Source of the DNA: a virus
Strand: one strand, 5' to 3'
Virus record (IMG/VR): IMGVR_UViG_3300048836_000699
Span: 1-32,750 of that record
DNA length: 32,750 bases
Every line of letters begins with the position of its first letter. Position 1 is the stretch's first letter. The position numbers were made by a program, and so were the translations under genes. Of the stretch, positions 15,797 through 23,115 are shown one piece after another. A model generated the notes under the pieces. The model saw only the letters and a list, made by a program, of their open reading frames with translations, made no database searches and had not been told where the DNA came from.

Positions 15797-17972
15797 GGGC
15801 AAGGGCGGGAACCCGAAGTTCCCCCACTACTACCTCTCGATGCACCTCGGGGTTTGCCACCCGGTCACGGCGGTCCGCAAGGTGTTCTTCGGCGACCGCG
15901 AGGGGCTTTCAGGCAACTTCAACCCGACCGGCCCGCTGGAAGTCGCCGTCTCGAAGAAGGATTTGTTCGGCGGCAAGACCAACGAGGGCGGGATCGAGGG
16001 CAGCATCACGATCTATCCGGGCAACGCGACGCAGCGGATCTCCGCCGACCACGCCGCGCGCATGGGTCTGACCTTTGATACCTGCCCCGGCTACCGGGGG
16101 TTGCTGACGCTGTTCTTCTGCGAGCAGCCGGGGTCGAACATGCCCGGCTTTCTCTGGGGCACGAACAACCCCTATCTGAAGGACGTCGCCGTCGAGGTCG
16201 AGAACATCCCGACTCCGTTCCGCCCGGACATCGCCTCGATCCCGCGCGCGCCGGGGGGCCCTCTCGACGCGAACCCGGTGCATGTAATCTTGGAGTGCGC
16301 GACGAACACGGATTGGGGCGGCGGCCGCGCGCAGTCCTCGATCGACATGGCCGCCTTCGAGGCGGCGGCCGAGCGGGTGTTCGCCGAAAAGCTGGGCGTT
16401 TCGATGCTGTGGACGCAGCAGGCGCGGATTGAGGACTTCATCCAAGAGGTCTGCACGCACATCGACGCCCGGACTTTCACGGACCCCCGGACCGGCCTCT
16501 ACAGCATCCGCCTGATCCGCGGGGGATATGTCGTTGACGACCTGCTCGAACTCACGCCGGACAACTGCGAAGTCGTGAGCTTCCAGCAGGCGGGCTGGGG
16601 CAACGTCGTCAACGAGATCGTCGTGACGTGGACCAATCCGGAGAACGAGGCGGAGGAGACGATCAACGTGCAGAACCTCGCCGCGATCGCGGCGCAGGGC
16701 GGCGAGATCGTTTCGTCCGCTCGAAACTACTACGGCTTCCGGACTGCCGAAACGGCGAAGCGCGCGGGCCTGCGCGAACTCGAAGCAGCGTCCAGCCCCC
16801 TCGCGTCAGCAGAAGTCCGCGTGAACCGGGAGGGCTGGACTCTGGCGCCGGGCGACGTCGTGGCGCTCAGCATGCCCGAGCGCGGCATCTCGCGCATGCC
16901 CATGCGGGTCGGCCAAGTCGACTACGGCCGCCCGGGAGAGCCGTGGCTGTCGATCCCGCTCGTGCAAGACGTGTTCGGCCGCGACGAGACGGAGTACTCC
17001 GAGCCGCCGGCGAGTGAGTGGAACGGGCTCGGCGAGGCGCCGCGGCCGGCGGACTTCTCGCAGATCGTGACCCTGCCCTACCTCTGGGTGGTTCGGAACC
17101 TCGCGAGCGCCGCTGCGAACGTCGAATATCCGGGCGTGTTCGCGGGCTTTCTCGTGGCACAGAACGGCCTCGACACGCAGGAGTTCAGCGCCCACGGCCC
17201 GTTCGTGGACGCGGCCGGCAACGCGACGCGGGTCCTTCTCGGGGCGTTTGACCTTGTCACTCGCGGCGTGCTCAGCGCGCCGTTGCCCGCGGAGGCCACC
17301 AGCGTCCTCGCCGTCGAGGTCCAGACGCAAGGGCCTCGCCCGCAGGTCGGCGGCTGGCTCATCATCGGTGACGAGTGGGTGCTGATCGGCTCCTCGTCTG
17401 AGGCGGGCTTCGGCCTGCGCCGGGGCGCGCTCGACACGGTGCCGAAGGCATGGCCTGCAGGGACGCCGTTCTTCTTCTTGCCCGACGGCGCGGTCATCGC
17501 CGACGGCGCGGTCCGCTCAGCGGGCGAGTCGATCACCTATCGGATCACGCCGCACACGTCCCGCGGCGTCTTGGCCGTGAGCGCGGCGCCGGACCTCACG
17601 GCCACCCTCACCGACCGGCCGCATGCTCCGTTCCGGCCCGCGAACGTGCGGGTCAACGGAGCGGGCTTCGGCAGCGTCAACCTCGGGGCCGCGAACGCCA
17701 CCGTGACCTGGGCGCTGCGCAACCGACTGCTGGAGGACTCGCGCGCGCTGAACTGGTCGGACGCGGGCGTCGCGCCCGAAGTGAACCAGCGCACGGTCGT
17801 CGATCTGGTGGCCGGCGGCGTCGTGCTCAAGACCTACACCGTCGAGGGGTCGAGCCTGGTGGTGCCGCGTGCGGATTGGGCCGGGGCGACCGCGGGCGAG
17901 ATCCGGGTCGGCTCGATCCGGGACGGCCTCCGCTCGCACCAAGCCCATTCCATCGCCGTGACGAATGTGTAA
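15777..17972 (+). CDS. Tail-tip hub protein (J-like, phage-tail_3 type)
   Basis: This protein is 731 residues from GTG 15777 with a strong Shine-Dalgarno in the upstream gene. It starts with a Gly/Lys-rich linker, then HYYLSMHLGVCHPVTAVRKV, FGGKTNEGGIEGSITIYPG and NVPT-like hub segments. It continues with AERVFAEKLGVSMLWTQQAR, an EVCTHIDARTF block typical of phage-tail_3, and several beta modules with WTLAPGDVVALSMPERG. The C terminus (about 620-731) is Ig/fibronectin-like. This family forms the central tip, contacts the fibre and starts tail assembly. It lacks the N-terminal segment that precedes YYL in relatives, which is encoded separately at 15384. Confidence 0.87.
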   Translation: MAGGGGKGKGGNPKFPHYYLSMHLGVCHPVTAVRKVFFGDREGLSGNFNPTGPLEVAVSKKDLFGGKTNEGGIEGSITIYPGNATQRISADHAARMGLTFDTCPGYRGLLTLFFCEQPGSNMPGFLWGTNNPYLKDVAVEVENIPTPFRPDIASIPRAPGGPLDANPVHVILECATNTDWGGGRAQSSIDMAAFEAAAERVFAEKLGVSMLWTQQARIEDFIQEVCTHIDARTFTDPRTGLYSIRLIRGGYVVDDLLELTPDNCEVVSFQQAGWGNVVNEIVVTWTNPENEAEETINVQNLAAIAAQGGEIVSSARNYYGFRTAETAKRAGLRELEAASSPLASAEVRVNREGWTLAPGDVVALSMPERGISRMPMRVGQVDYGRPGEPWLSIPLVQDVFGRDETEYSEPPASEWNGLGEAPRPADFSQIVTLPYLWVVRNLASAAANVEYPGVFAGFLVAQNGLDTQEFSAHGPFVDAAGNATRVLLGAFDLVTRGVLSAPLPAEATSVLAVEVQTQGPRPQVGGWLIIGDEWVLIGSSSEAGFGLRRGALDTVPKAWPAGTPFFFLPDGAVIADGAVRSAGESITYRITPHTSRGVLAVSAAPDLTATLTDRPHAPFRPANVRVNGAGFGSVNLGAANATVTWALRNRLLEDSRALNWSDAGVAPEVNQRTVVDLVAGGVVLKTYTVEGSSLVVPRADWAGATAGEIRVGSIRDGLRSHQAHSIAVTNV

Positions 17973-17976
17973 TAAG

Positions 17977-17991
17977 TCAAGCGAAACTTGA
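17977..17991 (+). promoter_or_regulatory. TCAAG-N5-CTTGA dispersed operator-like site
   Basis: A perfect inverted repeat with spacer CGAAA fills most of the 26-bp gap between the tip and fibre genes. Its right arm overlaps the only Shine-Dalgarno-like GAGG (17990-17993) of the fibre gene, which starts 8 bp further on. Bound protein or an RNA hairpin here would therefore affect fibre translation or transcription directly. No promoter hexamers surround it. Confidence 0.62.
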
Positions 17992-17998
17992 GGCTTGC

Positions 17999-20287
17999 AT
18001 GGATCGGATCGACCACCCGACGGCCGACACGACCTCCGGCCAGCGTCTTTTCGCCGGCGGCACCGCCGTCACGGCCGAGTTCCTGACCGCGATTCAGGAG
18101 GAGGTCATCAATGTCATCGTCGGCGCGGGCCTGACGCCCGACCCGACGAACCTGACGCAGCTTCGTCAAGCGATCCAGTTGACAGGCCGAGTGTCTCTCG
18201 GTGGCTCCGGGCCTGGCGGCGCTATCGCGGCCGACGACCTGGCTCCGGGCCTAGTCGCCGAACTCACGAACGACCTGAGCACCGTATCGGCGCAGGTGCA
18301 GTCCGAGATCAACGCCGCGCTGGCCGAGGTCGACACTGCTAAAGCGGAGGTCGCCCTCGCGCAGAGCGCGGTGGACGTCGCGCGAGCCGAGGCTCTCGCG
18401 GCCCGCACTGCGGCCCTCAACGCCGCGAGCTTGGCCAGCGCGGAGCGGCTCGCCGCAGAGTCCGCGCGCATCGAGGCCGGCAGCAGCAACTTCACGGCCT
18501 TCGCGGCTCGCGACGCGGCGATCATCGCGCGCAACGAGGCCGAGGCGTTCTCGATCATCACGGAGGAGGTGCGCGTCGAGGTCTCCGACGAGATTTCGGC
18601 GGCCGTGGCGACCGAGGCCCTCGCCCGCGCGAACGCGGACTCGGCGCTGAGCGCGCAGGTCACGTCGCTGACTGCGGCGGTGGGGGCGAACGAAGCGGCG
18701 ATCTCCGCGGAGAGCGTCGCCCGCGCCAACGCCGACTCCGCGCTGAGCGCGCAGGTCACGTCGCTGACGGCGCGAACCGACGACAACGAAGCTGACATCG
18801 CGACTGAGGCCCTGGCCCGCACCAACGCGGACTCGGCGCTGTCCTCAACGATCGAGTCCGTTCGGGCGGCGAGCGGCGCGACCCTCTGCGTCCCCGACAA
18901 CACCTTCCTGACATATGGCGCTGCGGGCGGGTGGCTGGCCTACGAGGGTGGCGCGGCTGCATCCGGATACCCCGGAGGGCAGACGCTCACGTCGACGGTT
19001 GCGACGGGCGGCCTGGCGGGCGTCGCGCACATCAGCAACCGGACCGGCTGGTCCGGTGCGAAGCGGCCGCAGTCCGTCTCACTGGAAGTCGCGCTGACTC
19101 GCATCACGGGTGACTTGGGCGGCGCCGGGCTTCTGGTCTATTTCCGCTCGGGTGCCACGATCATATCGACCCAGACCTTTCGCCTAGCTCAGCTTCAGGC
19201 GACGCCGCTGGGGGTGCGGTCGGTCATAACGGCTGTCGCACGAAACACCTCCTCCACGCAGGCTGATCGCGTCGATGTGTACCTGATGGCGGGCTGGCCC
19301 GGCTTCAGCGAGACGATCGCAGCGAAACAGATCCAGTGGCACTCCTGCGACATCCGCCCCGCCAGCGCAGAGGAGATCGGGGGCGGTCGGGTCGGCGACG
19401 CGATCGCGGCGGCCATCGAGGTCGAGACCACTGCGCGCGTCGCCGGGGACTCGGCGCTGAGCGCGCAGATCACGTCGCTCAGCGCGTCGGTGGGCGCGCA
19501 GTTCGCCACGGTCAACTCGACGCTGGCGACGAAAGTGGATTCTGCGGGCGCTCTGGCCGCCGTGAACAACCAGGTCAGCGCGCAGGGGCGCGCGGGCCTC
19601 GCGACAGTCTCGGACCTCACGGTCGCAACGTCGCGCGCCGACGGGGCTGTGCAGGCGACGACCGTGCTGACGGTCGAGAGCAACGGCATCGTCGCCCGCC
19701 GGACGATGACGGCCTCGCCGCAAGGCGGCCTTATCACGTTCGAGGCGGCGCGCTTCGCCATCTGGAACAGCGCGACCCTTGCGGGCGACGCGCCCTTCGA
19801 GGTGGTTGGCGGGCAGGTCCGCATCCGAGACGCCGCCATCGGCACCGCGCGCATCGGCACGCTGCTCCTGGCGGGAGAAGCTGTGACGCCCGAGAAGCTG
19901 CGGCCGAACGCCGTCAGCCGACCCTACGCCGCGACGATCAGCACCAACAACGCGATCTTCGCGACGGTCCAGATGGATCGCGCCGGGTATATTCTCGCAG
20001 GCGTGGTTCGAGAAGTAAACGCGACCAACCCCAGCAGCGCATCAAGCGTGCGAGCTGTTCTGTATATCGACGGGATTCAGGTCGCGCAGACTCGAATTGC
20101 GGAAATCGTTGTAGGGACGGCAGGCGAAAGCGCCGGCCAAGTCATACGAAACACTTTCCCGCTCGACGCTTCTATTTTTGCTGTTCAGGCCGTCGCCGCT
20201 GGCAGCCGGCAGGTTCGCGTGGAATTGATCGGGGCGGGTTTCACCGCGTCGACAGGAACAGGCTTTGCCGTGGGGTACTACGCATGA
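17999..20287 (+). CDS. Tail fibre / tip attachment protein with coiled-coil repeats
   Basis: This protein is 762 residues from ATG 17999; the reading frame is open further upstream, but that part lies inside the tip gene. Residues 1-60 (PTADTTSGQRLFAGGTAVTA) resemble the N-terminal anchor of phage fibres. Residues about 95-290 are Ala-rich coiled coil with three tandem 32-residue repeats (ANADSALSAQVTSLTA). A beta domain at about 295-460 could bind receptor. A fourth repeat leads to a DUF1983-like segment (GIVARRTMTAS, FEVVGGQVRIRDAAIG) and a C-terminal beta domain ending FAVGYYA. The coding from about 19990 is visibly more AT-rich, suggesting a swapped receptor-binding tip. A trimeric fibre is inferred. 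Confidence 0.82.
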   Translation: MDRIDHPTADTTSGQRLFAGGTAVTAEFLTAIQEEVINVIVGAGLTPDPTNLTQLRQAIQLTGRVSLGGSGPGGAIAADDLAPGLVAELTNDLSTVSAQVQSEINAALAEVDTAKAEVALAQSAVDVARAEALAARTAALNAASLASAERLAAESARIEAGSSNFTAFAARDAAIIARNEAEAFSIITEEVRVEVSDEISAAVATEALARANADSALSAQVTSLTAAVGANEAAISAESVARANADSALSAQVTSLTARTDDNEADIATEALARTNADSALSSTIESVRAASGATLCVPDNTFLTYGAAGGWLAYEGGAAASGYPGGQTLTSTVATGGLAGVAHISNRTGWSGAKRPQSVSLEVALTRITGDLGGAGLLVYFRSGATIISTQTFRLAQLQATPLGVRSVITAVARNTSSTQADRVDVYLMAGWPGFSETIAAKQIQWHSCDIRPASAEEIGGGRVGDAIAAAIEVETTARVAGDSALSAQITSLSASVGAQFATVNSTLATKVDSAGALAAVNNQVSAQGRAGLATVSDLTVATSRADGAVQATTVLTVESNGIVARRTMTASPQGGLITFEAARFAIWNSATLAGDAPFEVVGGQVRIRDAAIGTARIGTLLLAGEAVTPEKLRPNAVSRPYAATISTNNAIFATVQMDRAGYILAGVVREVNATNPSSASSVRAVLYIDGIQVAQTRIAEIVVGTAGESAGQVIRNTFPLDASIFAVQAVAAGSRQVRVELIGAGFTASTGTGFAVGYYA
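18614..18860 (+). repeat. Tandem 96-bp (32-codon) repeats in the fibre gene
   Basis: Units begin at 18614, 18710 and 18806. The encoded core (N-A-D-S-A-L-S) recurs exactly every 96 bp, and the DNA stays nearly identical for about 40 bp in the first two units. The third unit diverges after ADSALS. A separate fourth core lies at about 19447-19490. This is consistent with unequal recombination lengthening a fibre shaft. Confidence 0.85.
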
Positions 20288-20694
20288 TCGTCGCCTACTC
20301 TCGAAACGGACGCATCGAGCAGATCGTAACGCTGCCGCCCGGTGACGACGGCATGGCCCACCTTGCCTCGCTGGGGCCGGAATACGTCATGGACGTGCTG
20401 CCACAGATGGTCGACATCGTCCGCTACTGGCGGTCGCCCAGCGGCATCGAGCCGCGGCCCGCGCCGCCCGCGCCGCCGTCGCTGACGGCCGCGGTCGCCG
20501 CCTCGTGGGCCGGCTTGCCCGTCGGCGCGGTGGTCGAGGCCATCGACCCGATCAGCGGCGACATCGCGGGCTTCGAGTCCGTCGGCCCGACCGGCTCCGT
20601 CCAGATCGCCCTGCCCGCGGGGCCGTGGACGGTGGTGGTCAACGAGGCGTTCCCCGCGCTGCCAGAAACCTTCCAGATCGAGGTGCTGCCGTGA
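20284..20694 (+). CDS. Fibre-associated protein of unknown function
   Basis: This protein is 136 residues from ATG 20284, overlapping the fibre stop by ATGA. An N-terminal part (IVAYSRNGRIEQIVTLPPGD) leads to a Pro-rich linker (about 58-66). The C-terminal beta-rich domain (VGAVVEAIDPISGDIAGFES, GPWTVVVNEAFPALP) looks like a small Ig- or transthyretin-like fold. Its place suggests a fibre chaperone or fibre-bound subunit; no specific family is recognised. Confidence 0.72.
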   Translation: MIVAYSRNGRIEQIVTLPPGDDGMAHLASLGPEYVMDVLPQMVDIVRYWRSPSGIEPRPAPPAPPSLTAAVAASWAGLPVGAVVEAIDPISGDIAGFESVGPTGSVQIALPAGPWTVVVNEAFPALPETFQIEVLP

Positions 20695-21011
20695 GCCTGA
20701 TCGTCTCCACCCGCCCGCCGGGCCGCGTGCCGCAGGCGTTGACCGCGGTCCAGTTCTGGCTGGTCTGCGACAGCATCGGCTTTACGCGCGAGAACGTGCT
20801 CGCGCTCATCGACTTCCAGGCCGTGTCCGAGGGCTGGCCGGCGCAGGCGTGGGCCGAGTCGTCGGAGCGCCGCGGCGTCACCCTGCGCCTAGACCGCGCC
20901 ACCACGTTCCCCCGCGACTGGCCGATGCTCGAACTGATCGCGGCGTCGATGACGCCGCCGCTGACGCCCGCGCAGATCGACGACCTTTATCGCTGGGGGG
21001 CAACGCTTTAA
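20691..21011 (+). CDS. Small protein after the fibre genes, unknown function
   Basis: This protein is 106 residues from GTG 20691, overlapping the previous stop by GTGA. The helical pattern includes PQALTAVQFWLVCDSIGF, NVLALIDFQAVSEGW and a C-terminal LTPAQIDDLYRWGATL. No enzyme motif or membrane segment is seen. It ends the structural transcript just before a promoter-like element. A fibre-assembly function is possible but rests on position alone. Confidence 0.68.
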   Translation: MSLIVSTRPPGRVPQALTAVQFWLVCDSIGFTRENVLALIDFQAVSEGWPAQAWAESSERRGVTLRLDRATTFPRDWPMLELIAASMTPPLTPAQIDDLYRWGATL

Positions 21012-21040
21012 TTGAAAATCAAGAGAAACTTGAGTATATG
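21012..21040 (+). promoter_or_regulatory. Lysis-cassette promoter with operator-like repeat in the spacer
   Basis: TTGAAA (21012-21017) and TATATG (21035-21040) are 17 bp apart. The spacer contains a perfect TCAAG-AGAAA-CTTGA repeat (21019-21033). Transcription would begin near 21047, shortly before the Shine-Dalgarno GGGAGG (21056-21061) and the first lysis gene at 21066. An operator placed between -35 and -10 is a classic repressible arrangement. The hexamers and repeat are seen; function is inferred. Confidence 0.65.
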
Positions 21041-21065
21041 TCCCCGTGACCAGCGGGAGGCGCGC

Positions 21066-21347
21066 ATGACCACCGAGGATCTGCAGGGGGCGCTCTGGGC
21101 CGTCCGCGAGTGGGTGGCTGGCGCCATCCTCGCCATCGTGGGATGGGCCTGGTCCGTCGAGAAGCGCATCCGCAGCAAGACCTCGCACGAGGAGCGCATC
21201 CGGGTCCTCGAGGTCCGCGAGGCCGAGGCTGCCGCCCAGCGCGCCGCCACCGCCGCGCACCTCAAGAGCATCGAGCACCGCACCGGCCGCATCGAGTCCG
21301 GCGTGGACGACCTCCGCAACCACCTTCTCGGAGCGCGCCGTGACTGA
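21066..21347 (+). CDS. Membrane protein at head of lysis cassette, holin candidate
   Basis: This protein is 93 residues from ATG 21066 with Shine-Dalgarno GGGAGG. One hydrophobic segment (EWVAGAILAIVGWAWSV, about 15-31) is followed by a basic patch (EKRIRSKTSHEERI) and a long coiled coil (about 38-85). The gene order before a muramidase and spanin pair suggests a holin or lysis regulator. The single-helix plus coiled-coil form also resembles small phage DUF2730-type proteins. The last 8 bp overlap the endolysin gene. Confidence 0.72.
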   Translation: MTTEDLQGALWAVREWVAGAILAIVGWAWSVEKRIRSKTSHEERIRVLEVREAEAAAQRAATAAHLKSIEHRTGRIESGVDDLRNHLLGARRD

Positions 21348-22386
21348 GCCGTGGATCGTTCACGGCGCGGTCGCGCGCCACCTGACGCCCTACGACTTCG
21401 AGCAGGCGGCCGAGCGCATCGGCTGCTCGCCGGCCGCCGTCGAGGCGGTGTTCGAGGTCGAGGCGGGCGGCCGCTTCTTCGGCGGCGACGCGGTCATCAG
21501 CCGCTTCGAGCCGCATCACATGCCGCGCGAGACGTGGGGCTATCTGGGCTTCGAGCCGGGCGACGCGGCGCCGTGGCGGGCCGCGCTGCGCCTCTCGGAC
21601 AAAGCGCGGCGCGCCATGTTCAAGAGCGCCGCTGCGATTGACCCGGAGTTGCTCATGCGCGCGAGCAGCTGGGGCGCGCCGCAGATCATGGGCTTCAACG
21701 CGCAGGCGTGCGGCTTCGACACCGCCCGCGAGATGGTCGAGCACATGGCGCTCGGCGCGCCGCAGCAACTCGGCGCGTGGGTTCAATTCGTGGAGGCCAA
21801 GGGCCTCGACGCCAAGATCCGGGCGCACGACTGGCGGGGCTTCGCAGAGGGCTACAACGGCTCGGGCCAGCCCGAAGTCTACGCGCGGAAGATCGAGGCG
21901 GTCTACCGGCGGCTCAGCGGCGGGCAGGCGTCGGCTGTGATCCTGCGCGTCGGCGCCCGCGGTCCGGCGGTGCGCGAACTGCAGCGCGCGCTGGGCGTGG
22001 AGGACGACGGCGCTTTCGGCCCGGGCACCGAGCGCGCGGTGCGGGACTTCCAGCGCAGCGCGGGGCTGCCGGTTGACGGCGTGGTCGGGCATCGCACCTG
22101 GTCGGCGATCCGCGAGGCGGGGATCTCGGTGCAGCCTTCCGCGCAGCCGACGCCGGGCGCGGTGCTGGCCGACGCGGCCGTGAAGGGCGGCGGCGTCGTG
22201 CTGACCGGCGGCGCGGTGCTCACTCAAGTCGAAGCGGCCGCCACGACGCTGACCCGCGTGCGCGAGTCGCTCGATGGCGTCGCAGCCGCGCTAGGCGCCG
22301 AGATCGGTCTCGTCATGCTGGGTGCAGGGGCCGCCGCGCTCGCGTTCGGCGGCTGGCGGCTCTGGCGCGAGCGGAGGCTCGCATGA
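21340..22386 (+). CDS. Endolysin: N-acetylmuramidase with peptidoglycan-binding domain and C-terminal membrane segment
   Basis: This protein is 348 residues from GTG 21340. Residues about 15-195 match the phage N-acetylmuramidase family (DUF3380): a likely catalytic Glu41 in FEVEAGG, then SRFEPHHMPR and SSWGAPQIMGFNAQACGF. About 200-262 is a PG_binding_1 repeat (LRVGARGPAVRELQRALGV, DGVVGHRTWSAI). The end (about 321-342, IGLVMLGAGAAALAFGG) is a hydrophobic helix followed by a basic tail. The enzyme would cut glycan strands at lysis. The membrane tail is unusual and could anchor or restrain the enzyme until release. ATGA couples it to the Rz-like gene. Confidence 0.9.
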   Translation: MTEPWIVHGAVARHLTPYDFEQAAERIGCSPAAVEAVFEVEAGGRFFGGDAVISRFEPHHMPRETWGYLGFEPGDAAPWRAALRLSDKARRAMFKSAAAIDPELLMRASSWGAPQIMGFNAQACGFDTAREMVEHMALGAPQQLGAWVQFVEAKGLDAKIRAHDWRGFAEGYNGSGQPEVYARKIEAVYRRLSGGQASAVILRVGARGPAVRELQRALGVEDDGAFGPGTERAVRDFQRSAGLPVDGVVGHRTWSAIREAGISVQPSAQPTPGAVLADAAVKGGGVVLTGGAVLTQVEAAATTLTRVRESLDGVAAALGAEIGLVMLGAGAAALAFGGWRLWRERRLA

Positions 22387-22667
22387 GCACTGTCGCCGCC
22401 GCCGCGGTCCTCGTGGCGGCGGTCGTCGCGTGGGCGCTCTGGTCGTCCGGCTTCGACGCGGGGGCCAACGCCGTGCGGGCTGAGTGGGCCGCTGCAGCCG
22501 CAGCCGAGCAGGCGCGCGTCGCCGCCGTGCTGGTCGAGGTCGAGGCCCTGCGCGCCGAACGCGACGCCGCCGTGCTGGACGCGCGCCGCGCCGCCGGCCG
22601 CGCACGGGGCCTGTCGCAGGCGCCGCTGACCGAGGCGCAGCGCGGGGCCGTGGAGGCGATCCGATGA
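22383..22667 (+). CDS. Inner-membrane spanin (Rz-like)
   Basis: This 94-residue protein has an N-terminal signal-anchor (AAAAVLVAAVVAWALW) followed by an Ala/Glu/Arg coiled coil (about 30-85). This is the pattern of i-spanins, which span the periplasm and pull the two membranes together at the last step of lysis. It directly follows the endolysin and overlaps a small lipoprotein gene by ATGA, the usual Rz/Rz1 pairing. Sequence similarity between spanins is low, so context carries the call. Confidence 0.8.
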   Translation: MSTVAAAAVLVAAVVAWALWSSGFDAGANAVRAEWAAAAAAEQARVAAVLVEVEALRAERDAAVLDARRAAGRARGLSQAPLTEAQRGAVEAIR

Positions 22668-22891
22668 GGGCCGCGGCGCTGCTGCTGGCGCTCGCGGGGT
22701 GTGCGTCGGCACCGCCCGTGTCGACGCCGCTGCCACCCGCGCCACCGGCGAACGTGACTCTCGCCTGCGCGCTGCCCGAGGTCGTGGCGGACGCCTTTGA
22801 GGCGCTGATCGACCACCGGCTCGCCCTCGTCGAGTGCCGCAGCGCGGCCCTCGTCAACGAACAAGCGTGGCGACGGATCGCGACCCCATGA
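22664..22891 (+). CDS. Outer-membrane spanin lipoprotein (Rz1-like)
   Basis: This protein is 75 residues from ATG 22664. The signal peptide ends in a lipobox LAGC (Cys13), so the mature lipoprotein starts CASAPP. A Pro-rich stretch (STPLPPAPPA) follows, as in Rz1. The C-terminal part is helical with two more cysteines, which could allow disulfide-linked dimers. It overlaps the Rz-like gene end by 4 bp. It probably forms the o-spanin partner in the outer membrane. Confidence 0.82.
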   Translation: MRAAALLLALAGCASAPPVSTPLPPAPPANVTLACALPEVVADAFEALIDHRLALVECRSAALVNEQAWRRIATP

Positions 22892-22905
22892 ACGCGGAGG
22901 CGGCG

Positions 22906-23115
22906 ATGAACACCCGACCCCTGCCCTTCGGCTGGCGATGGTGGACGGGAGTCGCCTTCATGCCGGACGGCGACCGCTACACATTCGACATCCCCGCCCG
23001 CACCTTCGAGGAGGCCGAGGCCGCAGCCTTCGAGCTGCTGCCGAACGGCCGACTCGTGGGCGACCTCTCCGTGTTCGACGAGGATGAGACCGATGACGAC
23101 CTCGACCTTGCGTGA
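22906..23115 (+). CDS. Small acidic protein of unknown function
   Basis: This protein is 69 residues from ATG 22906, preferred over ATG 22888 because GGAGG (22896-22900) is well spaced from 22906. It has an aromatic N terminus (FGWRWWTGVAFMPDGDRY), a helix (TFEEAEAAAFELL) and a very acidic C terminus (DEDETDDDLDLA). The 3' end overlaps the next gene by 23 bp. The acidic tail suggests a binding partner with positive charge, but there is no recognised family. Confidence 0.65.
   Translation: MNTRPLPFGWRWWTGVAFMPDGDRYTFDIPARTFEEAEAAAFELLPNGRLVGDLSVFDEDETDDDLDLA

Noticed and set aside
17450-17998. N-terminal extension of the fibre gene
   Set aside because: It lies within the tip protein gene in another frame and is Arg-rich; the fibre anchor pattern begins at 17999.
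18614-18860. CRISPR-like array
   Set aside because: The regular 96-bp repeats are coding, in frame and encode a fibre coiled coil; no spacers.
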